In this document: positions 51,850 through 60,699 of the stretch, piece after piece
Layout: each line of letters starts with the position of its first letter
Position numbering within the stretch: position 1 is the first letter of the stretch
Origin: Flavobacteriaceae bacterium
Lineage (GTDB): Bacteria; Bacteroidota; Bacteroidia; Flavobacteriales; Flavobacteriaceae
Assembly: GCA_002707025.1 (NCBI GenBank)
Contig: PALG01000014.1
Span: 1 to 64,000, forward strand
DNA: 64,000 nt
Reading direction: 5' to 3'
Program-made: the position numbers and the translations under genes
Notes under the pieces: generated by a model
Seen by the model: the letters and a program-made list of their open reading frames with translations, nothing else
Database searches by the model: none
What the model was told of the DNA's origin: nothing

Positions 51850-52631
51850 AGCCCTCTTTTTTCATCAAGATCTTCTAGGCAAAGTGGGTCAAACACTGGA
51901 ACCGAATTTCGGCCTTGTACAAAGTTCCGCACACTGGATTTGGTGACATTGGTAGCATCGTAATACATTAAGCATCCTTCAACCTTACAGTGCTTTAAGT
52001 TTTCGAGGTCTTCATGACTTTCATGAATATCATCATTCTGAATGTTCGTAAGGCCAAGAATATGCCCAAATTCATGTTCTACCGTGGTAGTTTCCAATAG
52101 GGGTAAGGTCACGGAATCCTCATTCGTTACTACTTTTATGGTACGCTCATAAATTACCATGGAGGTGTTTCGGTAAGCGGTTCCAAGAGTGACCCTGGTT
52201 TGCGTGTCATTTTGAGAGCTCCCATTGGAAAAGAATACATAAATGGCAATGTTATTTCCCTCGGTATATTGCGTTCGAACCCTGTCTTCAATTTCTTTTA
52301 TCTCTTCAATCGTAAATGGGTCATTGGGTTGTTCTTCCACTACGGTTTCTACAAATACTACTCCTTGCGACTTGTTTACGAGGCCGTTTATAAAATCCTT
52401 AAAGTGATTAATGGTTTGTTGGGTGGGCTTGTAAAATTCACTGTAAACAAGTTCTACGGTCAATTTTTGGTAGGTACTATTGGAAAGGATATCTTCTGCC
52501 GAAGCTCCCAAGGGTTGCTTGTTCTCAGCTCTAGGATCTTCTACAGGTTGGTTATCGTCGTCTTTTTTACATGCTTGAAGCGCGATAGCTAAAAGAAAAA
52601 AAAAGGTTATATTTCGAAACATTATTTTCAT
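51846..52631 (-). CDS. Membrane-anchored zinc metalloprotease
   Basis: A 261-residue lipoprotein with signal MKIMFRNITFFFLLAIALQACKKDDD. The zinc motif is HEFGHILGL (roughly residues 185-193). The downstream segment HCKVEGCLMYYD has a paired-cysteine loop and a Met, resembling the metzincin Met-turn. Bacteroidota relatives are called membrane metalloproteases; archaemetzincins are more distant. The ATG at 52631 is preferred to a GTG at 52652, because that GTG lies inside the promoter box TAAGTTTG (52659-52652). Confidence 0.85.
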   Translation of the reverse strand: MKIMFRNITFFFLLAIALQACKKDDDNQPVEDPRAENKQPLGASAEDILSNSTYQKLTVELVYSEFYKPTQQTINHFKDFINGLVNKSQGVVFVETVVEEQPNDPFTIEEIKEIEDRVRTQYTEGNNIAIYVFFSNGSSQNDTQTRVTLGTAYRNTSMVIYERTIKVVTNEDSVTLPLLETTTVEHEFGHILGLTNIQNDDIHESHEDLENLKHCKVEGCLMYYDATNVTKSSVRNFVQGRNSVPVFDPLCLEDLDEKRGL

Positions 52632-52651
52632 AGCAAGAAATCTATTTTTCA

Positions 52652-52659
52652 CAAACTTA
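52652..52659 (-). promoter_or_regulatory. Metalloprotease promoter, -7 box
   Basis: TAAGTTTG on the minus strand matches TAnnTTTG exactly and lies 20 bases before the chosen ATG. It overlaps an alternative GTG start codon, which argues against that start. Confidence 0.6.
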
Positions 52660-52683
52660 ACTCTTTATAATAATTTTTAAAAA

Positions 52684-53208
52684 ATGAGAGCAGCATATTT
52701 AACGGTTTTTTTTCTGATTTGTTTTTCGGCTATGGGGCAAGTAGACCAATTTCAGAAAGATATTATCGAATATTTAAATAGCAATGGTACTCGGCTTCAG
52801 TACAATCAAGCCTACGAAGCTGTATTCCCGCTTTTGGCAAAAAACTTTAAGGATTTTGACATTCCGGAGAAAGAATGGCAGAAACTAAAAAAAGATAAAA
52901 AATCACAAGTTGACGAAGTGATTCGAATGCTTTCTTTTGCCTATCGGAAGCATTTTACCCAGCAGGAAATCAACCAAATGAAAAGTTTTTATTCCTCAGA
53001 GGCAGCTCAAAAAATGCTAGCGCATAAAACACTTTCAGAAGAAGAAAATAAAATAATCTCTCAATTTTTTGAAAGCGAGGTAGGAAAAAAAATAGTTTCC
53101 GTAGGTCCAAATCTTACTCAAGACATTGAGCAGATTTCGACAGAATGGAGCAAGGAACTCTTCAGTGCCAAAATGAGTGAACTCATTAAGGATGGGTATG
53201 TGTACTAA
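52684..53208 (+). CDS. Secreted DUF2059 protein
   Basis: A 174-residue exported helical protein with signal peptide MRAAYLTVFFLICFSAMGQ. The DUF2059 pattern is YRKHFTQQEINQMKSFYSSEAAQKMLA, near residues 88-114, then FFESEVGKKI. Function unknown in all family members I know. It lies between a metalloprotease and a methyltransferase gene, both on the other strand, so neighbours give no functional clue. Its last 23 bases overlap the convergent methyltransferase. Confidence 0.85.
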   Translation: MRAAYLTVFFLICFSAMGQVDQFQKDIIEYLNSNGTRLQYNQAYEAVFPLLAKNFKDFDIPEKEWQKLKKDKKSQVDEVIRMLSFAYRKHFTQQEINQMKSFYSSEAAQKMLAHKTLSEEENKIISQFFESEVGKKIVSVGPNLTQDIEQISTEWSKELFSAKMSELIKDGYVY

Positions 53209-53905
53209 GGGTCAATTTTGCCAAATAGTCGAAATGCACACCTACCTCTAAAACCTCAAAAGTAAATCCGTTTTCTTCGGCAATTTCTTTAAATAAATGG
53301 GCATCTAAATAAAGCCATGGAAATTTTTGAGAAGTTTCGCCTTTGTAGGTCATGGTAAACTCAAGTTCTCCATAATAATGATTCCTGGGCACCCAAATTC
53401 CCCCTTCCTCGGTGGTATCGTACATGTATTGTAGATCGCTGGAGTCGATGAGGATCTGTCCCTTTTCGGCCAATAGTTTTTTTAATTGATTGAGATAAAA
53501 AGGAAGTTGCTGTAACGTGCCAAATATACCCGTGCCATTCATTAACAAGAGCAGGGTGTCATACTTTTCACCTTCCATTGCCATTATATCAAGTTGACGA
53601 ACATTAGCGACACCCCGTTGTTGAGCGATTTCCACAGCACCTTCTGAAATATCGATGGCCCAAACTTTCTTACCTTCCTGTTGAAGCCACAAGGCATGAC
53701 TCCCAGCGCCACAGCCAATATCTAAAATTTTTCCCCTACAATTTTTTAGGGCGGTTTGTTCAAGAAGGGGCATTTCTTCAAAACTTCTGAAAAGATACGG
53801 CAAAGGAAGTTCGTCTTCTTCCGAAATAGAGGTTTCGGTAAATAGCGTATCTGGATTGTTTCCGTAGAAATAATCCTTTAAGGCATTTCCAAGAATATCT
53901 TTCAT
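53186..53905 (-). CDS. Class I SAM-dependent methyltransferase
   Basis: A 239-residue soluble methyltransferase with motif I KILDIGCGAGSHALWL, VWAIDIS (acidic residue for SAM ribose), YDTLLLLMNGTGIFG and a late ESPQ-like motif. The substrate is unknown; sequence resembles enzymes annotated as methyltransferase domain-containing in flavobacteria. Divergently transcribed from the YkgJ gene with only 17 bases between the two starts. Confidence 0.85.
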   Translation of the reverse strand: MKDILGNALKDYFYGNNPDTLFTETSISEEDELPLPYLFRSFEEMPLLEQTALKNCRGKILDIGCGAGSHALWLQQEGKKVWAIDISEGAVEIAQQRGVANVRQLDIMAMEGEKYDTLLLLMNGTGIFGTLQQLPFYLNQLKKLLAEKGQILIDSSDLQYMYDTTEEGGIWVPRNHYYGELEFTMTYKGETSQKFPWLYLDAHLFKEIAEENGFTFEVLEVGVHFDYLAKLTLSTHTHP

Positions 53906-53910
53906 TTGTG

Positions 53911-53918
53911 TATTTTTG
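53911..53918 (+). promoter_or_regulatory. Promoter of the YkgJ-family gene, -7 box
   Basis: TATTTTTG lies just 4 bases before the ATG at 53923. The predicted transcription start is at or next to the start codon, suggesting a leaderless message. Confidence 0.6.
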
Positions 53919-53922
53919 GCCT

Positions 53923-54417
53923 ATGGACGAACTATTGAAGCAGCTTCCGCAGCGCGCCAATGAGGTACACAAAGAAAGCAAAAAATTCTTTGCCAAATTG
54001 AAGAAAAAACCGCCAAAACACTTGGATAGGCTGATGGTGGAGCTGCATGAGGCCGAGTTTCAAAAAACCGATTGCCTCGATTGTGCGAATTGTTGCAAAA
54101 CAACGGGCCCTTTATTTACCGATAAGGATGTGGAGCGTATCGCCAAACACTTTCGGATGAAGCCTCAACAATTCATTAAAACCTATTTACGGATCGATGA
54201 GGACAACGACTATGTTTTGCAAAGCGTTCCTTGTACTTTTTTGGGAGCCGATAATTATTGTAGTATCTACGATGTTCGTCCCAAGGCTTGTCGCGAATTT
54301 CCCCATACCGACCGAAAGAAGTTTCAGCAAATAGCAAATCTTACCATGAAAAATGTGGCCATTTGTCCCGCAGCATTCAACATTGTTGAAGAAATGAAGC
54401 GTCGGTTAAATTTCTAA
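53923..54417 (+). CDS. YkgJ-family cysteine cluster protein
   Basis: A 164-residue cytoplasmic protein binding zinc or an iron-sulfur cluster. The pattern is CLDCANCCKTTGP near residue 48, then CTFLGADNYCSIYDVRPKACREFPHTD and a final ICPAAF; about eight Cys are conserved. The proline-rich RPKACREFP is diagnostic. The start at 53923 (MDELLKQLPQR) is used because the -7 box precludes the earlier in-frame start at 53908. The partner metal is unknown. Confidence 0.9.
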   Translation: MDELLKQLPQRANEVHKESKKFFAKLKKKPPKHLDRLMVELHEAEFQKTDCLDCANCCKTTGPLFTDKDVERIAKHFRMKPQQFIKTYLRIDEDNDYVLQSVPCTFLGADNYCSIYDVRPKACREFPHTDRKKFQQIANLTMKNVAICPAAFNIVEEMKRRLNF

Positions 54418-55655
54418 TCATAAAGTAAATACTTGCTGCGGATAGTGTTGAATTTTTCTAAGCCTGAACTCCAACTTTCCCTAATTTCTTCCGCTGTTTT
54501 TCCAGCTTCAATTTGTTTTTGAAGAGTAGCCGTCCCTGCATGCTTTGTAAAATTTTCAGTATTAAAAAAAGCACTTTTCTTCTCGTAATTTTGATAGGCC
54601 TCTACCATCCAAGTAAGCTCTACTTTAGTTAACCGGGAAGTATTTCTTAGATCGATCCCGTAACATTCCTTTCCGTTGAACTTCGGATTTTTGGAACCAA
54701 AATTTGGTTCAGGAGTGTAATGAAACGAATATTTTTCTTTAGGAAGATAAGGCGATCCCATAATTTGAAATTGCATCTCGGTACCACGACCTGCATTGAG
54801 ATTGGTGCCTTCCAAAAGTCCTAAGCTAGGATATAGGTAAATTGCGATATCGTTGGGAAGGTTTGGGGAAGGTCGCACCGGAAGATGGTAGAAGGTTTGG
54901 TGTGTATACCCTTTTAAGGCAATCACAATCAATTCGCATTTCAGCCCTTCGGAAAGCCAATTTTCACCATTGATCATTTGTGCATATTCGCCAATGGTCA
55001 TTCCATAGACCAACGGAACGGGGTGAAGTCCTAAAAAGCTCTTGTGTTCTGGTTCCATCATGGGGCCGTCTACAAAACGCCCATTGGGGTTGGGACGATC
55101 CAAAACCAACAATGGAATATTTGCTTCGGCACAAGCTTCCATCACGTAATGCAAAGTTGACAAATAGGTATAAAAACGAACTCCTACATCCTGTATGTCG
55201 AATACCATCACGTCAAGTCCTTCCATTTGTTGTGGGGTAGGTTTTCTATTCTTTCCGTGAAGTGAAAAAATGGGAAGTCCCGTTTTAGAATCCACCCCAT
55301 CCTTTACATGCTCCCCAGCATCAGCTGTACCTCGGAAACCATGCTCTGGGGAAAATACCTTTGTTACCGTAATCGCTTCAGAAAGCAGGAAATCCACCAA
55401 ATGCTGTTTGTTTACGTCTTCAGAAAAGACACTGGTGGGGTTTGCCACAATTCCAACCTTTTTTTCTTTCAGTAGTGGGAGGTATGCTTCGACATCATAT
55501 ATTCCAGGAAGTACCCTTGCGACAAGTTCCTGAGCTGTATTTTCGGTCTCGGGTGTTTCTTTTGGGTCGTTATTCTGACTTCCGCAAGAAAAACAAAACA
55601 GTAACGTTATAGGAAGACATTTTATTAATGTATTTTTGAAAAAAGTAAACGGCAT
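54414..55655 (-). CDS. namZ: Exo-beta-N-acetylmuramidase NamZ-like lipoprotein (DUF1343, GH171)
   Basis: A 413-residue lipoprotein with signal MPFTFFKNTLIKCLPITLLFCFSC. The DUF1343 core covers KKVGIVANPTSV, VFSPEHGFRGTADAG, GLDVMVFDIQDVGVRFYTYLSTLH, LDRPNPNGRFVDGP and SPNLPNDIAIYLYPSLGLLEGTNL. In Tannerella the family cleaves MurNAc from peptidoglycan ends, feeding a salvage route. The ATG (55655) is only 5 bases from the GTG of the divergent permease, so the two promoters must overlap opposing coding regions. Confidence 0.88.
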   Translation of the reverse strand: MPFTFFKNTLIKCLPITLLFCFSCGSQNNDPKETPETENTAQELVARVLPGIYDVEAYLPLLKEKKVGIVANPTSVFSEDVNKQHLVDFLLSEAITVTKVFSPEHGFRGTADAGEHVKDGVDSKTGLPIFSLHGKNRKPTPQQMEGLDVMVFDIQDVGVRFYTYLSTLHYVMEACAEANIPLLVLDRPNPNGRFVDGPMMEPEHKSFLGLHPVPLVYGMTIGEYAQMINGENWLSEGLKCELIVIALKGYTHQTFYHLPVRPSPNLPNDIAIYLYPSLGLLEGTNLNAGRGTEMQFQIMGSPYLPKEKYSFHYTPEPNFGSKNPKFNGKECYGIDLRNTSRLTKVELTWMVEAYQNYEKKSAFFNTENFTKHAGTATLQKQIEAGKTAEEIRESWSSGLEKFNTIRSKYLLYD

Positions 55656-55660
55656 ATTAA

Positions 55661-56896
55661 GTGAATTTCGAGTTTTTTACGGCCCGACGCATCATTGCTT
55701 CGAAAGATCATAAAAGTAGTGTTTCGGCACCAATTATAAAAATTGCTATTACGGCTATTGCTATGGGGGTGGTAATTATGTTGGTTTCTATAGCTGTGAC
55801 TCTTGGACTTCAACAAAAAATTCGTGAAAAGGTGTCTGCTTTTAACGGCGATATCATTATTTCGAAGTTCGATACCAATAACACCGACGAATCGGGAACG
55901 CCTATTTCTACCCAACAAACCTTCTATCCAGAGTTTTCTTCGGTAGCGGGAATTGCCCACATTCAAGTTACGGCTTCAAAAGGGGGTGTTATTAGAACTG
56001 AATCTGACTTTGAAGGAGTTGTTGTAAAAGGGGTAGGGGACGATTATAATTGGCAGTACTTTGAAGATTACCTGGTAGAAGGAAGAATCCCAGATTTTTC
56101 AGAAAACCTAAATGATGAAATTCTTGTTTCATCTTATTTGCTCAATCGCCTGCAATTGAAAATGAAAGACCGTATTAATGTGTTTTTCCTGCAAGAAGAA
56201 GGAGAGCGAAACATTCGCAGTCGGGGTTTTCAAATTGTAGGGGTTTACGATAGCGGTTTTCAGGAATTTGATGAACAATTTGTCTTTGCCGACATTCGAC
56301 ACATACAGCGATTAAATAAATGGGGGGAAGATGAAGTTGGTGCTTTTGAAGTGTTTGTGGAAGATTTTGATGAGATTCAAGAAATAGGTAATGAGGTTTA
56401 TGAAGTAACACCCAGTTCGCTGGATGCATTAACCATAAGGGATAAATATTACGCCATGTTCGAATGGATTGATTTATTCGATTTCAATACCTACCTTATC
56501 ATTGGGATCATGATTTTAATTTCTGGCATCAACATGATTACGGCATTATTGGTATTGATATTGGAACGTACCCAGATGATAGGAATTCTTAAGGCGTTGG
56601 GGAGTAACGATTGGAGCATTCGGAAAATCTTCCTTTACAATGCGGGGTACATCATCTGTGTGGGGTTATTCTTCGGAAATGTAATAGGGATCGGGTTGCT
56701 ATTACTCCAAAAGTATGGGAAGTTCATCACTTTGGATCCCCAAACCTATTATGTGACGGAAGCTCCCGTATACTTAAATCTTGGACATATTGCAATGCTG
56801 AATATAGGGACGCTTTTATTGTGTTTGGTAATGTTGTTGGTACCTTCTTATTTGGTTTCCAAAATTTCTCCAGTGAAGGCCATCCGCTTCGAATAA
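55661..56896 (+). CDS. LolC/LolE-like ABC permease
   Basis: A 411-residue FtsX-fold permease: basic N-terminus, transmembrane helix at about residues 25-50 (IKIAITAIAMGVVIMLVSIAVTLGLQ), a periplasmic domain with DDYNWQYFEDYLVEGRIPDF, and three C-terminal helices with ILERTQMIGILKALGSNDWSIRKIF and SPVKAIRFE. Bacteroidota LolE homologs of this length move lipoproteins out of the inner membrane. The partner ATPase LolD is not nearby. The start is GTG. Confidence 0.85.
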   Translation: MNFEFFTARRIIASKDHKSSVSAPIIKIAITAIAMGVVIMLVSIAVTLGLQQKIREKVSAFNGDIIISKFDTNNTDESGTPISTQQTFYPEFSSVAGIAHIQVTASKGGVIRTESDFEGVVVKGVGDDYNWQYFEDYLVEGRIPDFSENLNDEILVSSYLLNRLQLKMKDRINVFFLQEEGERNIRSRGFQIVGVYDSGFQEFDEQFVFADIRHIQRLNKWGEDEVGAFEVFVEDFDEIQEIGNEVYEVTPSSLDALTIRDKYYAMFEWIDLFDFNTYLIIGIMILISGINMITALLVLILERTQMIGILKALGSNDWSIRKIFLYNAGYIICVGLFFGNVIGIGLLLLQKYGKFITLDPQTYYVTEAPVYLNLGHIAMLNIGTLLLCLVMLLVPSYLVSKISPVKAIRFE

Positions 56897-56934
56897 ATCC
56901 CTCGTCTTCTCTAGGCTAAGTCCCTATCGTTTTA

Positions 56935-56942
56935 TACCTTTG
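56935..56942 (+). promoter_or_regulatory. cysM promoter, -7 box
   Basis: TACCTTTG is a perfect TAnnTTTG, 19 bases before the ATG. It shares TTTGCGCCGC (56939-56948) and the following TTTTAAGA-like run with the typA promoter at 27007. Confidence 0.65.
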
Positions 56943-56961
56943 CGCCGCTTTTAAGACAACT

Positions 56962-57942
56962 ATGGAATACGCAAAAAACATCCTGGAAACTATTGGGAAT
57001 ACCCCGCTCGTAAAAATGAATGCCCTAACAGATGAGTTACCTTGTTTAGTGCTTGCCAAATATGAGACATTTAATCCGGGGAATTCGGTAAAAGACCGTA
57101 TGGCTTTAAAAATGATTGAAGATGCCGAAGCCCAAGGTCACTTAAAAGCTGGAGGGACGATCATTGAAGGAACCAGTGGTAATACCGGAATGGGATTGGC
57201 ATTGGCTGCGATTGTAAAGGGGTATAAGTGCATCTTTGTAATGGCCGATAAGCAATCGAAAGAAAAAATAGACATTTTAAAAGCCGTAGGGGCCGAAGTG
57301 GTGGTATGCCCAACCAATGTGGCTCCAGAAGACCCGCAATCGTATTATTCGGTTTCAAAAAGATTGTCTACGGAAATTCCGAATAGCTGGTATGTCAATC
57401 AATACGATAACCCCAGTAACACCAAAGCACATTACGAAAGTACCGGACCCGAAATCTGGAAACAAACTGAAGGGAAAATCACCCATTTTGTCGTAGGGGT
57501 TGGCACCGGGGGAACCATTAGCGGCGTTGGAAAATATTTAAAAGAGCAAAACCCAAATGTGAAGGTTTGGGGGGTAGACACCTATGGTAGCGTGTTTAAA
57601 AAATACCATGAAACGGGAATTTTTGATGAAAATGAAATTTATCCCTATGTAACCGAAGGAATTGGGGAAGACATTTTACCCGCCAACGTAGATTTCTCAA
57701 TTATCGATGGATTTACCAAAGTAACCGATAAAGACGCTGCTGTTTATACACAGAGGCTTGCTAAAGAAGAAGGAATGTTTTTGGGAAATTCTGCTGGGGC
57801 AGCCATTAAAGGAGTGCTTCAGTTAAAAGAACATTTTAAGGAAGACGATGTGGTGGTGGTCCTTTTTCACGATCATGGAAGCCGTTATGTTGGGAAAATG
57901 TTCAATAATGAATGGATGCGTGAAAAAGGCTACATTCAATAG
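56962..57942 (+). CDS. cysM: Cysteine synthase B
   Basis: A 326-residue PLP enzyme forming cysteine from O-acetylserine (or O-phosphoserine) and sulfide or thiosulfate. PLP Lys44 is in NPGNSVKDRMA, the substrate loop TSGNTG is at 71-76, the PLP-phosphate loop is GVGTGGTISG, and the PLP-ring segment is GNSAGAA. CysM rather than CysK is suggested by the C-terminal end (DDVVVVLFHDHGSRYVGKMFNNEWMRE). Stand-alone, with its own promoter. Confidence 0.93.
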   Translation: MEYAKNILETIGNTPLVKMNALTDELPCLVLAKYETFNPGNSVKDRMALKMIEDAEAQGHLKAGGTIIEGTSGNTGMGLALAAIVKGYKCIFVMADKQSKEKIDILKAVGAEVVVCPTNVAPEDPQSYYSVSKRLSTEIPNSWYVNQYDNPSNTKAHYESTGPEIWKQTEGKITHFVVGVGTGGTISGVGKYLKEQNPNVKVWGVDTYGSVFKKYHETGIFDENEIYPYVTEGIGEDILPANVDFSIIDGFTKVTDKDAAVYTQRLAKEEGMFLGNSAGAAIKGVLQLKEHFKEDDVVVVLFHDHGSRYVGKMFNNEWMREKGYIQ

Positions 57943-58060
57943 GGATTTTTTTGTTAAAAGTATTTTAATCCCCTTAAAGACTTTTTAATTCCTGAAAGAA
58001 TTTCTTACATTTAAATATTCTAATCAGAATTTTCGACTCCCCAATATTTTTTAAATCAGC

Positions 58061-59332
58061 ATGAAAGAAGATTTTCTGCATTATTTGTGGAAATTCCAGA
58101 AATTTTCTACAGGTAATTTACATACAGTAGAAGGAGAACCCCTGCGCATATTAGACACTGGCGTACACAATTTTAATGAGGGGCCAGACTTTCAAATGGC
58201 TCAAGTGGAAATTGATAACCAAAAATGGGCGGGAAATGTAGAGATACACATCAATTCATCCGATTGGTTCGCTCATGGTCATGAAAAAGATACAAATTAT
58301 GACAATGTTATACTACACGTGGTTTGGGAGCACGATGCCAAAGTTCCCAGAAAGGATGCTTCTTTTATTCCTACGATTGAACTTAAGGATAAAATATGTT
58401 TGGATACCATTCAGAGGTATTACCAATTAATTAGTTCTGAAAAAAAATTCATTCCCAGTGAAGCCCAATTTGCTGAAATTCCCAACGATATCTTTGAAAA
58501 TTGGTTACACCAAATGTTCTTGGAACGACTGGAATTGAAAGCAGATTCGGTATTTGAAGAATTGAAGCATACAAGCAATAATTGGGAAGCCGTACTATTT
58601 AGGATGCTATGTAAAAACTTTGGGTTGAAACTAAATGGACCTTCCTTTTTAAGCATTGCTAAATCTTTTGATTATTCCATTGTTAGGAAATGCGGTGATA
58701 ATACCCTGAAATTAGAAGCCATTCTTTATGGGCAAGCAGGTTTTTTAGATCAGGATATTTCCAGTCAGTATTACGAGTTGCTCCAAGATAGTTATGCATA
58801 CGCCAAAATTATGTACGGTATAAGCAATGAAGGGGTGTTGCCTTCAAAATTCTTTCGGTTAAGACCTCCAAACTTTCCCACATTACGCTTGTCCCAGTTT
58901 GCTGTGTTATGGACCCATAAAAAGTTTCTTTTTTCAAAATTGATGGACGCCAAGACGAAAGAGGATTATTACGATATTTTTGAGGTTGCTGCTTCAGAAT
59001 ATTGGGATATCCATTATAACTTTGGGGTCGAATCGAACAAAAGAAAAAAATCCCTTACCAAAAACTTTATGGATCTATTGATCATTAATACGGTTATCCC
59101 CTTAAAATTCACTTACATGAAATATATGGGTGAAGTGGTGCTAGACGAGTTAACCCAATTGGCACTTTCCATAAAGGCTGAAAAAAATACCATTATTTCC
59201 AAGTTCAAGGAGCTTAGGGATTTCGACGATACGGCATGGCATAGTCAAGCCTTGCTTCATTTAAAATCGAATTACTGTACTCCTTTTAAGTGCCTTCAGT
59301 GTGAAATAGGCAACTACATTTTAAAACAGTAA
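58061..59332 (+). CDS. DUF2851 family protein
   Basis: A 423-residue soluble protein common in Bacteroidota. The N-terminal segment HYLWKFQKFSTGNLHTVEGEPLRILDTGVHNFNEGPDF and GNVEIHINSSDWFAHGHEKDTNYDNVILHVVWEHD are the diagnostic blocks; the C-terminal part ends with a CxxC pair (FKCLQCEIG). The function is not known. The protein does not resemble any enzyme I can name. Followed by pspC 36 bases downstream. Confidence 0.9.
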   Translation: MKEDFLHYLWKFQKFSTGNLHTVEGEPLRILDTGVHNFNEGPDFQMAQVEIDNQKWAGNVEIHINSSDWFAHGHEKDTNYDNVILHVVWEHDAKVPRKDASFIPTIELKDKICLDTIQRYYQLISSEKKFIPSEAQFAEIPNDIFENWLHQMFLERLELKADSVFEELKHTSNNWEAVLFRMLCKNFGLKLNGPSFLSIAKSFDYSIVRKCGDNTLKLEAILYGQAGFLDQDISSQYYELLQDSYAYAKIMYGISNEGVLPSKFFRLRPPNFPTLRLSQFAVLWTHKKFLFSKLMDAKTKEDYYDIFEVAASEYWDIHYNFGVESNKRKKSLTKNFMDLLIINTVIPLKFTYMKYMGEVVLDELTQLALSIKAEKNTIISKFKELRDFDDTAWHSQALLHLKSNYCTPFKCLQCEIGNYILKQ

Positions 59333-59368
59333 CTTCATTATTATTTTAAAAAGCACTAATTTGCACCT

Positions 59369-59599
59369 ATGATGCAAATGGTTTATAATATTCGGCATTA
59401 TTTCGAAAAGCATGGCTTTTATGTCAGTTCCCGATTGGCTGATAGACTTGGGATGCGAGCCAGAACAGTGCGTTTGTCCTTTATTTATGTCACTTTTGCC
59501 ACCTTTGGAGCCGGTTTCGCATTGTACCTCTTTTTAGCCTTTTGGCTCAAAATAAAAGATTTAATATACACCAAGAGAACTTCGGTGTTCGATTTATGA
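59369..59599 (+). CDS. PspC-domain protein
   Basis: A 76-residue PspC-like membrane protein: YFEKHGFYVSSRLADRLGMRARTVRLSFIYVTFATFGAGFALYLFLAFWLKIKD, with a PspC-type helix-turn-helix-like start and one transmembrane helix. ATGs at 59369, 59372 and 59378 are all possible; the inverted repeat TTTGCA-N7-TGCAAA (59360-59378) encloses them. Probable role: stress-responsive membrane adaptor. The K+ channel gene overlaps by 4 bases, coupling the two. Confidence 0.85.
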   Translation: MMQMVYNIRHYFEKHGFYVSSRLADRLGMRARTVRLSFIYVTFATFGAGFALYLFLAFWLKIKDLIYTKRTSVFDL

Positions 59600-60606
59600 C
59601 GAAGCTGATCAATAACAAAATATTTGGGGCAGTACTCCTACTATTGTTTATTTTCTTGGTAGGTATTCTAGGATTTAGGTTTCTTTATTCTTACAGTTGG
59701 ATCGATGCGGTTTACATGACAGTGATTACCATTACTACAGTGGGATTCGGAGAGCTCCATCCCATGTCGGGTTCCGAGAAAATCTTTACTTCCTTGTTAA
59801 TTCTTTCTAGTATATTTATTGTAGCCTATGCTATTAAAACCATTACAGAATATATTTTAAGTAAAAGTAATATTGGAAACATAAGACATAAAAAAGTGCA
59901 AGAGAAAATCAATAAACTGCAAGGACATGTTATTGTTTGTGGCTTCGGAAGAAACGGAAAGCAGGCAGTGCATAAATTGGAAGCCTATAATAAGGATTAT
60001 GTGGTAGTAGAATTGGACGATGATATTGTAGAGCGATTTTACGATGAAGACCATCTTTTTGTGCAAGGGAATGCCAATGAAGATGAAACCCTTATAAAAG
60101 CCGGAATTGAACGTGCCTCCACCTTAATTTGTGCCTTGCCTAGCGATGCCGATAACCTTTTTGTGGTGCTTTCGGCAAGGCAAATCAATAAAAACCTGAA
60201 AATCATAAGCCGTGCGGCAGAAGAAACTTCTTACCAGAAGTTGAAATTGGCAGGGGCCGATAATGTGATCATGCCAGATAAAATAGGGGGAGACCACATG
60301 GCTTCCCTTGTAGTGGTGCCCGATTTGGTGGAATTCCTAGATAATCTTTCCGTGTCTGGTGAGCAGGATAGTATGAATGTAGAGCAGATTCCTTTCGAAA
60401 AAATATGCCCTAGTGGGAAGGAACAGGCTATCTACGATTTGGACTTGAGAAAAAAAACAGGTTGTTCCATTATTGGTTATAAAACACCCGAAGGAGAATA
60501 CATCGTAAACCCTGAACCAAACACGCTTCTCAAGAAAGATTCCAAACTTATTGTTATTGGGCGCCCCAATCAAATAGATCAATTAAAAGAGACCTATCAC
60601 GTATAG
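59596..60606 (+). CDS. Potassium channel with RCK (TrkA) domains
   Basis: A 336-residue Kch-like channel: two transmembrane helices flank the selectivity filter TTVGFGE (47-53). Then come the RCK-N domain with the NAD-binding HVIVCGFGRNGKQAVHKL at about residues 111-128, VELDDD, and a TrkA-C type domain (LRKKTGCSIIGYKTPEGEYIVNPEP). The start at 59596 overlaps the pspC stop by ATGA; an earlier in-frame ATG would be inside pspC. The pair may respond to membrane potential or osmotic stress. Confidence 0.92.
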   Translation: MTKLINNKIFGAVLLLLFIFLVGILGFRFLYSYSWIDAVYMTVITITTVGFGELHPMSGSEKIFTSLLILSSIFIVAYAIKTITEYILSKSNIGNIRHKKVQEKINKLQGHVIVCGFGRNGKQAVHKLEAYNKDYVVVELDDDIVERFYDEDHLFVQGNANEDETLIKAGIERASTLICALPSDADNLFVVLSARQINKNLKIISRAAEETSYQKLKLAGADNVIMPDKIGGDHMASLVVVPDLVEFLDNLSVSGEQDSMNVEQIPFEKICPSGKEQAIYDLDLRKKTGCSIIGYKTPEGEYIVNPEPNTLLKKDSKLIVIGRPNQIDQLKETYHV

Positions 60607-60699
60607 CATAAAGGCAACAATTAATTAACAAAAATTTGAAAAAGCTATTTTTTTTAGGATATTGCTGCTTTTAAAGGAAAAATTAACTAAAAACCAACT

